A stretch of DNA of 64,000 bases from Gambelia wislizenii (taxonomy: Eukaryota; Chordata; Lepidosauria; Squamata; Crotaphytidae), in contig JAUMIR010000005.1 of NCBI GenBank assembly GCA_030847615.1, positions 245,062,645-245,126,644 of the forward strand, given 5' to 3'. Positions 10,762 through 22,114 of the stretch are shown here, one piece after another; within the stretch, counting starts at the first letter, position 1; the number at the start of each line of letters is the position of its first letter. Made by a program: the position numbers and the translations under genes. The notes beneath the pieces were generated by a model that had not been told where the DNA came from, searched no databases, and saw only the letters and a program-made list of their open reading frames with translations.

Positions 10762-11396
10762 CCGGGGGTGTGGGGTGGGTGGGAGCGGGGATCGCCCCAG
10801 GGTGGGGCCGGGGCGGCCGGCTGCTGCTGGGGGCTGGGGCGGAGGGAGGCGGGGGGGGCTGGGGAGGGGCGGGGCGGGCGCGGGGCGGGGCGGAGGGTGG
10901 CTGCCGGAGTCCCCGGGATCGGATCGGATCGGATCGCCATCCTCGGACGCGACCACCTCGCTCGCTCGCTCGCTGCAAATCCAAACTCCAGCCCAAAGTT
11001 GTCCGGTGCAAAAAAGAAAAGGAGCCGGGCCACCCCCAGCCTTCTTCCAGGAGGCGAGCCCGAGAGCCCGTCGCCCTTGGCTGCCTCCGCTCCCTCTTCG
11101 GCCGTCCCGAGGCGAGGGGGTCGGACCCGGGCCGGGCTCGGAGGGGAGCGCGCCGGCCAGAAGCGCCGCGGAGCAGCAGCAGCAGCAGCAGAGGACCCTC
11201 TCCCTCCCTCCCTCCGTCTCTCTCGCTCTCTCTGCCGGCTTCCGAGCCGACCTTGCCCGGCCGGTGGCCTCCCGGGACCCCGACGGGCAGCTCACCTGCC
11301 CAGCGCCGCCGGGACGACCGGGGCAGCGGCGGAGGACAAGCCGAAAGAAAGCCTGGCCGCCCTCCGCGGGGTGGCAGGGAGGCGCCCAGCCGGCAG
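10762..11396 (+). promoter_or_regulatory. CpG island promoter with likely 5' untranslated first exon
   Basis: Very CpG-dense sequence with a GC-box run at 10865-10893 (GGGGCGGGGCGGGCGCGGGG), which suits Sp1-driven TATA-less initiation. No ATG occurs on the + strand anywhere between 10760 and the donor CGGCAG|GTAGGG at 11396|11397; the first is at about 11464. That pattern fits a non-coding first exon, with intron 1 starting at 11397. The transcription start cannot be placed exactly. A minus-strand donor GGGCAG|GTGAGC (11296|11295) also exists, so the promoter could be bidirectional or belong to the other strand. I cannot name the gene. Simple repeats inside are (GGATC)4 at 10916, (CTCG)n at 10956 and (AGC)6 at 11172. 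Confidence 0.7.
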
Positions 11397-11596
11397 GTAG
11401 GGGGCGCCCTGCGCTGGGGAAGAGGAGGCGGCGGGCCGGCAGCGGGAGGGGGAGCAGGCGGAGGATGGGGGGCGCCTTGCCTCTGAGGGTCTCTCTCGCA
11501 CGGCGGCCGGGGTCGTTGCCCTCAAGGGCGGACAAGTATGCCTCTGTCTGCCGCCACTTCTGGAGCCCCGGTCCCTTCTCTCACCCTTCAGACGGG
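11397..11596 (+). other. GC-rich start of the putative first intron
   Basis: This follows the donor GTAGGG and stays CpG-rich until about 11530, then falls quickly to genome-average composition. No second exon is recognised. Confidence 0.4.
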
Positions 11597-12010
11597 TTGT
11601 TCACACTACGCTATCATGGCGCTATTGTTCCACTTTAACTGCTCCGGCTGCTTCTTATAGAATTCTGGGGCTTGTAGTGTCCTGAAGCCTAAGAGCATTA
11701 GGACTGAGATTGCTAAATGCCACCCCCCCACACACACACACTAAACTGCAAATCCCAAGACTCCACAGGAACCAGTCTTTCTTATTTATTTATTTATTTA
11801 TTTATTAGATGTATACCCCACCTTTCTCCCAAGGGGGGACTCAAGGTGGCTTACAACAATTAAAGACTAGAGCTAAAATATGTCAGTTTACAAAAATTTA
11901 AAAAGCATTCAGTTAATTTCCACACAATTAAAAATGCAACCTGAATTAAAAATGTAACATCAATAAGCCATAGCATTTAAAGTGGAATAATAGTGCTATA
12001 ACAGTGTAGT
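11597..12010. mobile_element. Palindromic MITE (CACACTACAC family) split by a LINE fragment
   Basis: The left arm TTCACACTACGCTATCATGG begins near 11597 and the right arm (AAAGTGGAATAATAGTGCTA, then CAGTGTAGTGTG) ends near 12010. The arms are inverted copies. The interior (GAATTCTGGGGCTTGTAGTG, CTGCAAATCCCAAGACTCC) matches copies at 12030, 25815 and 27047. A LINE 3' fragment at 11779-11965 interrupts it. Confidence 0.75.
11779..11965 (-). mobile_element. LINE 3' end nested in MITE
   Basis: The antisense terminus starts with (TTTA)n at 11782-11805, then TACCCCACCTTTCTCCCAAG and GACTCAAGGTGGCTTACAAC, an L2-like 3' end. It lies between the two halves of the palindromic MITE and so inserted after it. 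Confidence 0.7.
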
Positions 12011-12029
12011 GTGTTCTGAATTCAGACTT

Positions 12030-12222
12030 TATCACACTACACTGTTATAGCACTATTATTCCACTTTAAATGCTCTGGCTGTTTCCTGTGGATTTCTGGG
12101 GTTTGCAGTTTAGGAGGCCTAAAGGCTCTCTGGCTGAGAGTGCTAAATGCCCCCCCCCCAAAAAGAGGCAACCATAGCAGTTAAAGTGGAATAATAGCAC
12201 TATAATAATGTAGTGTGATAAT
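12030..12222. mobile_element. Palindromic MITE (CACACTACAC family), intact
   Basis: The left arm TCACACTACACTGTTATAGC is mirrored by CTATAATAATGTAGTGTGA at the right end, with arms of about 40 bp. The interior carries GGATTTCTGGGGTTTGCAGT and a C homopolymer. It lies about 20 bp from the interrupted copy, giving a near-tandem pair. Confidence 0.8.
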
Positions 12223-12969
12223 GACAGAAACAAAACATGTGTTACCATTACTCCCTATGGGACAGTTGAAATGCCTCATTGCCGCTCCCGGTGGATTTGT
12301 GGTAGGTCTTTGGAGCACTGATTTGAGAGACTTTGGTCGCATTTGACTTTTTAGCAGGCTTGTTTCTGAGTAAAGATTCATAGGCTGGAGTCTCACGATG
12401 GCCCCATGGGTTAGTTATGGGACCTGCTTTTGCGTGTGTACGCAGGCAGAAGGGTTCACCCCTTGAGCATGTCAGTTTTGTAGCAATTGGGAGGAAGAGT
12501 GTCATGGAGGGAGTGCAGAGTTTCCTTCTATTGCAAGGTGTTGGGATGTTGCTTCAGCTAACTGCCACATCGGTGGGATTGCCTAGTGAGAAGAGTTAGC
12601 AAGTTGGAGGAGATATCTGGCATCCAGGCTTCAGAGCTCCCCCCCCTGCTCTTTTAAGGCTGTAATCCTGGGAATGATTCCTTGAGAATAAGCCGCACTG
12701 AACTCAAGTTGGTTGGGAGCAAACAGTCATGAGTACAGTTTAAAATTTACAGTGTAAATCTGGATTCTATTAGTGTATTGTATGAGCTGGGGTCGGTGCT
12801 GGGATCAACACAGAAAAAGAATGGGGAGGTTGGGCTTTCAAGATGCTAGATACAAATCAAATTTGGTTTGTATGGATGGAGGATCTCCCTCCAATCCTCT
12901 TTGCTCTTATGTTCTGGAGCAACCTGACCATCCAACAAAAACTCATTGACACATATCCCTCCTTAGCTT
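12223..12969. other. No recognised feature
   Basis: Unique-looking sequence. Small ORFs only, and no exon flanked by convincing splice sites. Confidence 0.4.
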
Positions 12970-13205
12970 GTTATTATTGTGCTTTTAAGTCATTCTCAAC
13001 CTATGGAGACCCTAAGGCGAACCTATCCTCCCCCACCCCCCGCAAGATTTGTTCAGAGTGGGTTTGCCATTGCTTTCCTCTGAGGCTGAGAGTGTGAATT
13101 GCCCAAGGTCACCCAGAGGGTTTCCATGGCTGAATGAGGACATGAATCCTGGGGCTCCAGAGTCCAAGTCCAATACTCGAACCAATACTGCATGCTGGCT
13201 CTCTC
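12970..13205 (-). mobile_element. tRNA-headed SINE (tRNA-Deu type)
   Basis: Antisense copy. The 3' end TTTAAGTCATTCTCAACCTA comes first, then AAGATTTGTTCAGAGTGGG, CTCTGAGGCTGAGAGTGTGA and GGTCACCCAGAGGGTTTCC. The tRNA-like head ends in CATGCTGGCTC. The structure matches 1191-1422 reversed. Confidence 0.8.
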
Positions 13206-14068
13206 TCCAGTTATCCTTACCTCAGTGTAGGTGTGCTTTGCCTTCCTAACAGGTAAAGGAGAGCTGGCACAAGAATGGCTCAAGATACTTTGCTGCAGAA
13301 GAGTAGCAAGGGGTCCCCTCCCCTCAAGGTGTATAGTATCAGAGATCTGTCAACTTGTTAAGGGTCTCTCCTCCTCCCTGGCAGTAAAACAGTACAATAA
13401 TTTAAATAACAATTTGCTTAACACCCAAGATCAGGTGCCTGAGACCCCCCTAGGACTAGCCTTTATATATGTGTGCCCCTGGGGCTTCTGTTCTAGCTAA
13501 TGGAGCTGGACTGAATGGATTAAGTGTGTTGACAGTTTGCCTTTCCCACTTCGGCTAAGTATTTGCCAGAACTTACTTTTTTATTGCAACTGCCATCATA
13601 GGTGGCAGCATACAACTCCCTATGGCTATGCTGGTTGGAGGATTCTTAAAAGGACCTTTTCTGACACCCTGGCAATTGCCAAAGTTTCTACAGCCTTGAT
13701 GATTTTGAGTGTCTAAGCAGGAAGGTAGGAGCTGTTTCCAACCTTGAAGGAAGAGTGACTGCTTGCTTTCAAAACTCTGCTGCTATTCCCCTAATCCCTT
13801 TAGTTTTAAGAACTGCCATTGCGATATGATAGCCCGAGGGCTGTGGAGAGTTCTGGAATATTTAATTTTTGGAAGAGTGCTGTGAGAAAGCCATGGCAGT
13901 GGGAAGCCCAGGTGTCTGTACTAACAGGATCCCAGCGTTAGGGCTTGGAAACACCCCTACCTTGTCAAGCTGTGGCCAATGAGACAACCTGATTAGATAA
14001 GAGGAACCAGGGAGAGGCCACCTGACATCATCTCTCCAATATTATTTCTCTTGTTTAGGAACTTGAGC
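13206..14068. other. No recognised feature
   Basis: Unique-looking sequence. CATACAACTCCCTATGGCTA near 13610 may be a remnant of the palindromic family. Confidence 0.4.
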
Positions 14069-14246
14069 TGTACCCAGGGGAATAGTGCATGCTGTGCATG
14101 CAAGAGGTTCTCCATTCAGTCCCCTTTCAAATGTTCTTTCGTTAACACAGCCAATAAAGTCTTCTGTATGAGGCATCAGAAACCTGCTGGCAGTTGGAGT
14201 ACCTGGTTGGATAGACCAATAATCTGACTTGATGTAAGACATGCAT
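14069..14246 (+). mobile_element. Degraded tRNA-derived SINE (second type)
   Basis: GCATGCTGTGCATGCAAGAG followed by CCATTCAGTCCCC resembles a tRNA anticodon to B-box region. The 3' part AAACCTGCTGGCAGTTGGAG, then GATAGACCAATAATCTGACT, resembles the 3' body of another reptile SINE type. It is diverged and may have lost both ends. Confidence 0.5.
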
Positions 14247-14489
14247 ACAATTGCAGCTACAAGAAGCCAGAGTGCTGGTGTCCAAGAGGTCAGGCATGTG
14301 ACACTGTTGCTGAAGTGTGACCTCTTCAGCCCTTGTTAAAAGTGATCAGATTTCCTGGAGTCTGGGGAGGGGACTTGAAAGGAGCCTTCAGGAGTGTGGA
14401 AATCAGCACAAAGGAAAACCCTAAAGGTTAGGTGGCATGTAAACTTTCCTCCAGCACCATTTGAACTCCTTCCCCACTATTGCATGACG

Positions 14490-14518
14490 GGGTGGTGGTG
14501 GTGGTGGAGGAGGAGGAG
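14490..14518. repeat. (GGT)n/(GGA)n microsatellite
   Basis: GGTGGTGGTGGTGGTGG followed directly by AGGAGGAGG. Confidence 0.85.
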
Positions 14519-14804
14519 TTTGATCAGAAAAAACAAGAGGGAAAACAGAAAGCACATCTTTCCCAGGTGTAACTGCCTACCCCCTCCACCAGTGGCTGCT
14601 TTTAAGCTTTAAAAGGAAATGTCAAGAAGATGCAGGCACATTGGCTACATCAAATGTAGTTTGGTTTTAATGCCTCTTGTTGGCAGGGGGAGGAATCAAA
14701 GGTAATGTAATGTTGGCCAAATCTAAAATAGATTACAAGAGCACAGCCATGCTAGATTAAATGGGCCAGAGTGAGGTTTGGCTGTAAATCAACTGGTTTT
14801 GATA

Positions 14805-14882
14805 TACAGCAGGACCCCTGTATCCACTGATTCATTATCCACTTATTCAGTTATCCACGGGATACAAAACAGCATACATACC
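14805..14882. mobile_element. Tigger-like MITE, partial
   Basis: CAGCAGGACCCCTGTATCCA, then TTATCCACGGGATACAAAAC, resembles the left half of the 63676-63893 element. The right half is missing. Confidence 0.5.
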
Positions 14883-14885
14883 ATA

Positions 14886-14946
14886 GAGCAGTGGTTCTCA
14901 ACCTGTGAGTCCCCAGCTGTTGTTGGACTACAGTTCCCAGGAGCCC
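14886..14946 (+). mobile_element. hAT-type MITE left end with palindromic-repeat core
   Basis: CAGTGGTTCTCAACCTGTGA shares its end with the complete element at 59371-59757, then runs into CAGCTGTTGTTGGACTACAG. The right end is not seen. Confidence 0.5.
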
Positions 14947-14971
14947 TCTGAGGTCTCACCTTGACAGCTAG

Positions 14972-15042
14972 GTGGTCCTCCCAGTCATCAGTGGGGCTGT
15001 GAGTTCAATCCTACAGCCTCACTAATGACTGGGAGGACTACC
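14972..15042. repeat. Inverted repeat (hairpin)
   Basis: The left arm (GTGGTCCTCCCAGTCATCAG onwards to 15000) is mirrored by the right arm 15013-15042 (reverse complement begins TGGTAGTCCTCCCAGTCAT). About 28 bp can pair around a 12-base loop with few mismatches. No family is recognised. Confidence 0.75.
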
Positions 15043-15079
15043 ATAGTATTGATGATTGCCACTGTGTGATAACCACCAG

Positions 15080-15359
15080 AGCCTGTCCCGGCAGGCTGTC
15101 CTGTCACTGTAGCTGCCAGTCTGCCATTGCTCTTTCCCAGCAGGAAGGAGTCACATAAAGGGGGCCTTGGTTACGTTGCGGTCCAGTTTCCTAGTTTCTG
15201 GGAGAGCGAAGGAGGCTGTGGCAGCAGTGGCTGCGTGATGGGTCAGTATGTCCGTCTGGACTTCCTCCCATTTTGTGGAGGTAATGGGGGAGGAATGAAC
15301 CAGACGCATGGGCAGGATACATAGGGAGCCAGTGTATCCTGGCCCGTGTAGATAAGCCC
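15080..15359 (-). mobile_element. Harbinger-like MITE, partial
   Basis: The right end GTGTAGATAAGCCC at 15346-15359 has the family terminus. Its reverse complement interior (AAAATGGGAGGAAGTCCAGA) matches the element at 55673-56209. The other end cannot be placed, so the start is approximate. Confidence 0.6.
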
Positions 15360-15881
15360 TTGGTCTTCTGTGCCCATAGTGATCTCTATGTGTTAAATGG
15401 TGATTCCCTCAAGAGAGCTTCCACAACCTGCCTGAGGAAACTCTCATCTAATGATGTTCACCAACATCCTTTCTAAACGACCACCCCATTTGCTGTTTAT
15501 TGGGATGGCCCAAAGCCAGTTAGTTGAGTAATACCTAGAGGTTTCTTTTGTGGAAATATATTCAACTGGTTCATACTAAAAGAAACATACAAACTAAGGA
15601 AGCTAATTGGCCATTGGTGTGTTAGTTTCTTTGTCCTTTTTCTAGGCTATAAAAGAACTTGTTAAGTTACTGGCATAGTGGCTTTTACCTCTGTGCAGTG
15701 GGCATACAGCAGTGATGTCTGGTCTACTGAGACTGTGTGGTGTTTGGTACACTCATACAGTTTCCCTTTCAGTATCATATGACAAAATGAGCACTTCCAA
15801 GAAATACAGATGTTTGGCACAATTGATATGGTTACCATCCAATTGTTTAGCCTAGGCCAAATACCTTCCAGATTCTGGTCT
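15360..15881. other. No recognised feature
   Basis: Unique-looking sequence. Only chance ORFs are seen. Confidence 0.4.
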
Positions 15882-16006
15882 AGATCCAATTATATGTCCC
15901 AACTAGAGTTAGACCTATTGAATCAATGGGAACTTGATATTTCAACACATATGTGAGTTCTAGGGATTCAACAGGTCTACTTTAGTTGGGACTAATAATT
16001 GGATTT
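15882..16006. mobile_element. Short palindromic MITE (TCCCAACTA family)
   Basis: The left arm GATCCAATTATATGTCCCAA onwards to AGACCT is mirrored by the right arm AGGTCTACTTTAGTTGGGAC to AATTGGATT. The arms are about 35 bp with few mismatches around a short centre with CAATGGGAACTTG. It is non-coding. Confidence 0.7.
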
Positions 16007-17831
16007 ATGCCTCTGTCTGTTGATCCTGTACATAAGTGGAATCCCAGTTCTTTCATATTTTTCTTCTTCACCAAAGTAAATAAACATCCACTAATGTTTA
16101 TTATCTTTTGCCTGCATCTTAATGTGACTAAAGAATGTTGTCTAACGCTTGGGATCACACTTAGATTTTTAAAATGTGATAATTTGTATATATTATAGTA
16201 TGTCTCTCTGGCACTGGGATTTGGTTTTATTTTATCCATTTTCTATTGCAGATAGGCTGATTTTTGTCAATTAAAGTGTATATTGATGGTAGTTATATTG
16301 TCTTTGATTGTGTAGGTGAATATGTGCACAAATGCCCTTTTTTACTAGAGTGCCAGGGAAGTGTATTGTCTGGGGGTTTCTGGAAGTCCAAAAATGTTTC
16401 CAGGCAGTGGGGATATGTTTGTGCAGGGGTCCATGTGTGGCTCTCATCTAGACTGGGGCAAATCATGCTGTTACCCATTTCCAGGGACCAAACCAAATTT
16501 GGCTATGGGACAGGTCGGTCTGTGAACCTGCCAGTTGCTGTATTCTTTCTTAAACAATGCATGAAATTCTCGTCCAAATCTTTGTATAAGTTTTTCATAT
16601 GAACAGCCTGCAAATACCTTTTATATGTATCATTTAGCCCATGTGGTTTATGTCATGCTTGGTATGGAGTTGCCACATGGCTGAATGGCAAGGAGAGGGG
16701 AAGGGGGTAAAAGAAAGCAAAGCTGTGCATGTAGAAATTGAAAAATTCAGTACTGAGAGACTTAATGCATTTTTTTTTTTAAAAAACACCCATACATGGA
16801 ACATAGACATAAATGTGCCAGCAATTAATGAAAGCAGGTTTTCATTTATTCTGTCGAAGAAATTGAAATAGTATATAAAGAAGGAAACTTTGTGAGATCC
16901 AAGTGCCAGTTCAGAGTAGGAGGCAGAATTGGACAAGCAAACTGGCTTCACTCCAGCCCCAGATTTCCTGCATTCCCAGGAATGCTCTCATGTTTCTATC
17001 CCCGAGGGTATTGGAAAAAGACCACTCTATTAGAAAAGAGTGCCTTCCTAGTTCATTGGGTAGATGTAATACAGTACTATATAACACATCTCCTTTGGCA
17101 GTCTTCATACTTACTCCATGCTACTATTTGATTATATTAATCCTTAATTACAAAGCAATGCCATAAAGATTTTATATACTGTTTCACATTTTTGATACTT
17201 CCTCCACCGCGTGTGGTTTTTAGAGTATCCAAAGATAATTTCCCATCCGTAGTCATGTCAATTGTCAATGCAGCAACAAGTAGAATTTTCCTTAGCAGAA
17301 TGTATGCTGAGTATTCGGCTGAGTTGGGGCCTTTTTGCATACCTAAAGGCAAAGTATGTATCCTGTGACAAAAAATGCATCAGTTTTACCTTTATGTATG
17401 TGTTGTCTGTCTATCCGCCTTTAATGTGCCTTTGTGACAGAGATACTATATTTTAAGTACCTGAGGCGTAATCAAGACTAGACATTAGGCAAAGTGAGAC
17501 AATTGTCTCAGCCAGCATTGGGAAGGAGCAACTCTAACTGCTCTTTTGTGTATTATACAGCCTGTCCTACACCCTCCAAGCTGCCTGGATGCTCTCCAAT
17601 TGCAATGGAAGTGTTCTCCACTACCCCTGAGGGCAGCCAGCTAGATTAGAAGCAGAGGCAGGGCACACTACACACACAGCAATGCTATACAATGTCTCTC
17701 TCTCCCCCCAACCGGGCAGCGGTGCAGCTGGCCTGGTCCAGATGCATACCCTCCAACTGTCCTAATTTATCAGGTACACTCCTAATCAATCCTCTCTTGT
17801 CCCACTTTTCGACTGCTTTTAAAATATCCTG
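16007..17831. other. No recognised feature
   Basis: AT-rich sequence with a T homopolymer near 16770. ORFs up to 112 codons show no recognisable domain. Confidence 0.4.
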
Positions 17832-18365
17832 GGGCCTGTCTATACAAGGCAAAAAACAACAACCCACAGTGCCTCACAGTAATAATATTTCACAGCAGCA
17901 ATGACTTGTCTTAACGGTGTTTTTGCCCCCATAAGCTTCGCATGTGAAATGGCAGCCACGAGTGAATTACTCATGGTTGTACTTACCTCAATTTGCCATC
18001 ACCAAACTTTAAAAGAAAAGATGTCTAAGGTGCACTAGAGCAATTTTTCGATTTAACAGGAAAGCCAAAAAAAACCCACCCGATTTTATTGCCTCAGTGA
18101 TAATTCGCTAAGGCAAAAATGCAATGTGGTGGCAGTGGGTGCTTGCCCTGTTAGCAAGCCCCACGTTCTGCGCTCGCCTGGCCAATCAGCCTCCTCTCCT
18201 ATGGGAAAGCAATTCATATAGAATTGTTTGTCCCAATGAGCAGGAATGTGCACTCCCCTCACTGTTTTTAAAAAACTACAGGAAAAGCCACGAAGGTGTC
18301 TTTGCTGTTTGGGCCCCCCCTCCTTCCAAATATAGTGGATTGATTGAGGCCATTTAGACAGGTAG
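17832..18365 (-). mobile_element. Harbinger-like MITE
   Basis: The left end is GGGCCTGTCTATACAAGGC and the right end CCATTTAGACAGG. Read on the minus strand, the interior aligns with the 41433-42096 copy (shared antisense CAGGAATGTGCACTCCC, AAAAACTACAGGAAAAGCCA and CTGGCCAATCAGC). It has no coding capacity, and its right border is uncertain by a few bases. Confidence 0.7.
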
Positions 18366-19292
18366 TATTTCCAGTGAATTCCATGAGGTTTATTTTGACT
18401 GTTTTGACAAACCCCTGGTTTCTCTTTCCGCCTCACACTTTCCCAATTTGTTCCCAGCTTATTTCTCTTGCTGCAAATCAAGTTCAAAGTGCAAAAGTAG
18501 TTTGCATACAATTAACAGGGGGAGAAAAGAGGGGCAGAATCTTTGCCTTCCCAGTAGTCTCAGGCAAAAGCAAACTGTTCAAGCCACTCCTAACTTGTGT
18601 ATTCTTTCCAATTAATAACTTTTGTTACCTTGACCATGCTTTGATGTTGCTTGGCTGCATGTGTCCCAGTTTTCATCTGTGAAATGTTGAAGTATATGCA
18701 GTTGTTTCTGAATGGCAAAGTGCTGCAAGGTGATTTCCTCCTCCAGCAACAGTTGCTGGAGGCGACAGCGGCCATAGAATATAGAACAGCAACAGCAGCC
18801 ATAGAATATAGCAGTTCTTCTCCCATTCCTTGACAGCTGTGGACTTACTCCTTCTCCATCTCCATGGTGAAGTATCAGAAAAAGAGATGCTCTGGACCTT
18901 TGATTTGGACCAGCACTTACATATAGGTTCTTCACCTAAACAAAACAACAACAATAACATCAAAACAAAACAATTGGTACAAGTAATAATTATGTGATAG
19001 TTCTTACATTTAATTTCGTCCTACATCTCTATGGTGGATATGTCCAGAGAAACAAATCTATTTTTAAATGGATTTGTAAATGTAAATGCAAAAAAAAAAA
19101 AAAGAAAGAAAAAAAAGAATGGGTGGGGGAAAGGGACAGAATGAGGAAAAAAGAGGAAGGGGTAATACATAAGAGATGATAATAGGCTGTGCTTATATAT
19201 TAATATAAGCTGAAAATATGTTCCCAAAATTTCTGCTTGAATTTTTTTTTATCTGTTGAATACGGTACATATTTGTTTGGATAAGGTTGGAA
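18366..19292. other. No recognised gene; small direct repeat and purine run
   Basis: GCCATAGAATATAG occurs twice at 18772-18812 separated by CAG-rich bases. A strongly purine-rich tract runs from about 19089 to 19145. No exon is recognised. Confidence 0.45.
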
Positions 19293-19400
19293 TTATGTGG
19301 TCTACCAAATGTTGTTGGACTGTATGTCCCAGCAATCCCAGCTAGTATAGCCAGTGAGGAAGAACACTGGGAGTTGCAGTCCAATTACAACTGGAGGGCT
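19293..19400. repeat. Palindromic dispersed repeat
   Basis: CTACCAAATGTTGTTGGACT is mirrored by CTGGGAGTTGCAGTCCAATT, with AGCTAGTATAGCCAGTGAGG between. This is a well-preserved copy of the roughly 100-bp family. Confidence 0.65.
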
Positions 19401-19582
19401 ATATTATTTCCATCTCTGGTGTATAAGCGGGAAAATCTTCTGATCATTAGACAATGGATAATGAACACTTGTCGTTTGAACCTTGGGAGTATGAGTCTTT
19501 TAGCTACTGTCAGGGCTCGCAGGACCCAACAAGGCTGGACTGTCAGTGAATTTTCAAGTCTCAGGAATATAGTTTTAAAGTA

Positions 19583-19850
19583 CAGGTTGTCCCTGCCCCC
19601 ATATCCGCTGAACTGATATCTGTGGTTTCAGTTATCCATGGCTGAACAAATAAGGACACATACCATAGACTTGTACTGGAAAATGTCTAGAGAGGTGTCC
19701 TCTCTAGGAATTTTTAGGTCCTCCAGTGCAATTCCATGGTATGTTTGTACGGGAAGGCCTTTATTTTAACAGGGTTTGCTATTATCTGTGGTTTCAATTA
19801 TAAATGGCAAGTCCAGGATCATATCCGCCACGGATACGGGGAGTGACTTG
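19583..19850. mobile_element. Tigger-like MITE
   Basis: CAGGTTGTCCCTGCCCCCAT starts just after TA (19581-19582). GGATACGGGGAGTGACTTG ends just before TA (19851-19852). The interior repeats ATCTGTGGTTTCAGTTATCC. Same family as 63676-63893, and non-coding. Confidence 0.75.
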
Positions 19851-20768
19851 TATATACACATTTACATATACCTATTTTAAAAATCTCATACAGAGTGAGT
19901 ATATTACAGCATATCAACTATGTTTCCCAGAAGTGCCTTCAAGTGTGCTGACTACACCTCTACAATGTTACAAGATACAGCTCTTTATATTAACTGTGGC
20001 TCATGTTGATAAACATGGCATAATGCGGGATGTACACTTCCCCGCAGGTAGTGAGACTGTCCCTATGCAGCACAATTTAAACAAAAATGCTTTCATGCTT
20101 TCGTCCCAAAACATGCAGCAGGTTTACAAATGATGGTGGTGATTCTGTATCTATGTTGTGTAACTTTATGCATGCTTAGTTATGTAGCAAAAGCAATATG
20201 GTACCTCCCTATAGTGAATTGTGACAATGTCTATCAGGGGACCAGAAGGAGTTGTTGATGCACAACAGGCTGTACTGATGCATATTGGCAACCCCTAGCC
20301 AGTGTCTGGATGGGCATCAGGTGCACCTGTTGCTCATTGGTCCCCATGTGCCATAGTCACTGTGCTGTCACCCTACGTAGTAACGCCATCGCAGCCCCTT
20401 GCTGAATGCAGATGTTACAAAACTGCTCAATTCTTTGTCCCACAGATGTAAGTCCACTTACATAGACCTAAGTCCCATACTGATTTACATCTGACATGAT
20501 TTACACCTTTGAAGATCACCAATATTTGGAATTTATTTTGCCTTCTAAAAATATTTTTTATAAGATGAGCAAAACCAATTAAAAACAGAATATAAAATTC
20601 CATTCTAAAAATAATGACTTTTTTTTTTTTAAAGGAAGAACTCACTATTACATAAAGCATTCTGGAAAGGACAAGAGGGTTTTAAATGAGTGAGTTTGTA
20701 CTGTAAACATTCCTCCCAAAGCAACCAGCTATTATATATCATCTAGAAAATGTTGACTTTTTTATTTT
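19851..20768. other. No recognised feature
   Basis: AT-rich unique-looking sequence with a T homopolymer near 20620. Confidence 0.4.
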
Positions 20769-20905
20769 TGGTGGCAGGGAGGTGGCAAAGTAGTTCTGTA
20801 GCAGTACACACAGAAACGGTCCTGGGTTCAATCTCCCCCCTCGGCTTCTCAATAGCAAGGTTGGGAATGATCCCATTCTCATAATAAGAGAAAGGGAACC
20901 AAACA
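20769..20905 (+). mobile_element. Possible degraded tRNA-derived SINE
   Basis: GGTGGCAAAGTAGTTCTGTA resembles a decayed A box. CCTGGGTTCAATCTCCCCC at about 20821 is a good B box, followed by GGTTGGGAATGATCCCATT. Only the head and part of the body are visible. Confidence 0.4.
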
Positions 20906-22114
20906 TCTGTGATCTTTATTTGTGGAGCGTCACCTGTCCACTCATATTGTTTTTCTCTATCTGGTCAGTGACCTCGTTGCTTCATTCCTCCTGGCTCTCA
21001 TCTTGTTACCTGGCTAAGACTGAATAGTTACCAATCTTCCTGAAGACATGTTTACCTTGCTAAATTTAAACTCCCCAGCCCGTCTTCTGTGTCCCTGGTT
21101 GACATGTGGTGAGGCTTGAGCTGTGGTTCTGGCTGCGAACTGAAGCATTTCCTGACCTGTTTGGGGACAGATGTGCTTGGCTGCTGCTCACACCTTTTCT
21201 CCACCAGATGTAACTTAGATTTAGCTTCCCCAGGGGATTTGGGGAAGTCAGTTCTCCTACTCTTCTCTGGGTTTTCCTTTGAAAAACACACACACAATCA
21301 AAACTAGACTGGAAAATAATGATTAAATAGCTCTCTGCTTCCAATTTGGTCTCTCTCTCTGAATAAATATATACAGTGGGACCTGGAATCCTCCTACATA
21401 CCATTTTAGATCTATAACAGCTTGTGATCCAAATATGATGGCTTCAAAAGAGACCTTGGGAAAATCCTCAAAGGGAGTAATGTCCTCTTTTCACAGTCCA
21501 CCACCAGTACTTAAGAGATGCAACTTGGCAGCTGTTTGACTCTGTGCCTATCATTTTGTAACCTGAGATTTCGTTCCTTGTGTTGATTGTAGCTTTTGAC
21601 ATTGAGTGGGCAAACCTTTACAGCTACTTCAAGGAAAATGTAAATGCTTTTCTGCTTAGATCTTCTGTTTCCTGTGGAACCCAGTAATTGTGTGGCTACT
21701 GCTGTGGTCTGCTGTGTGGGGATAAGCAGTTTGATGCCTTGTCTGTTCCATCATTGTGTTTTTGGTGTTGTGGCTAATGCTGTAAATTCAGTTTAATGGA
21801 CTTAAGGCTTGTCTTTTGGAAATAATTTGCAGTTACATTAACTCTCTGAGGGTGGATATTCACAACACAGTTTAGAACAATCATCCCCCTTTGGGATGAT
21901 GTCTCAGATTGGGTCAGCAAGGCCCCAGTTGCAACCACATTGCTTGAAGTAAGTCCTGTTGACATCAAGGGGATGCTTTGGATCTGTTTGTAAAAGTGAT
22001 TGTCTTTCCAAGATCTTTTATCCTAACAGTCTATTAAGAGGGCAAGTAAAATTAATCTGGACAACCAAGATGGTTGAAGCAATCTCTGCAGAGCAGAGAA
22101 GGTAATAATTATTG
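20906..22114. other. No recognised feature
   Basis: Unique-looking sequence. No domain is recognised in ORFs of up to 112 codons. Confidence 0.4.

Noticed and set aside
10672..11638. Long ORFs on both strands in the CpG island (up to 287 codons) as proteins
   Set aside because: They begin at GTG or TTG, are Pro/Ala/Gly/Arg low complexity, overlap in several frames, and run through the hAT MITE or the splice donor. This is expected by chance in GC-rich DNA with few stop codons.
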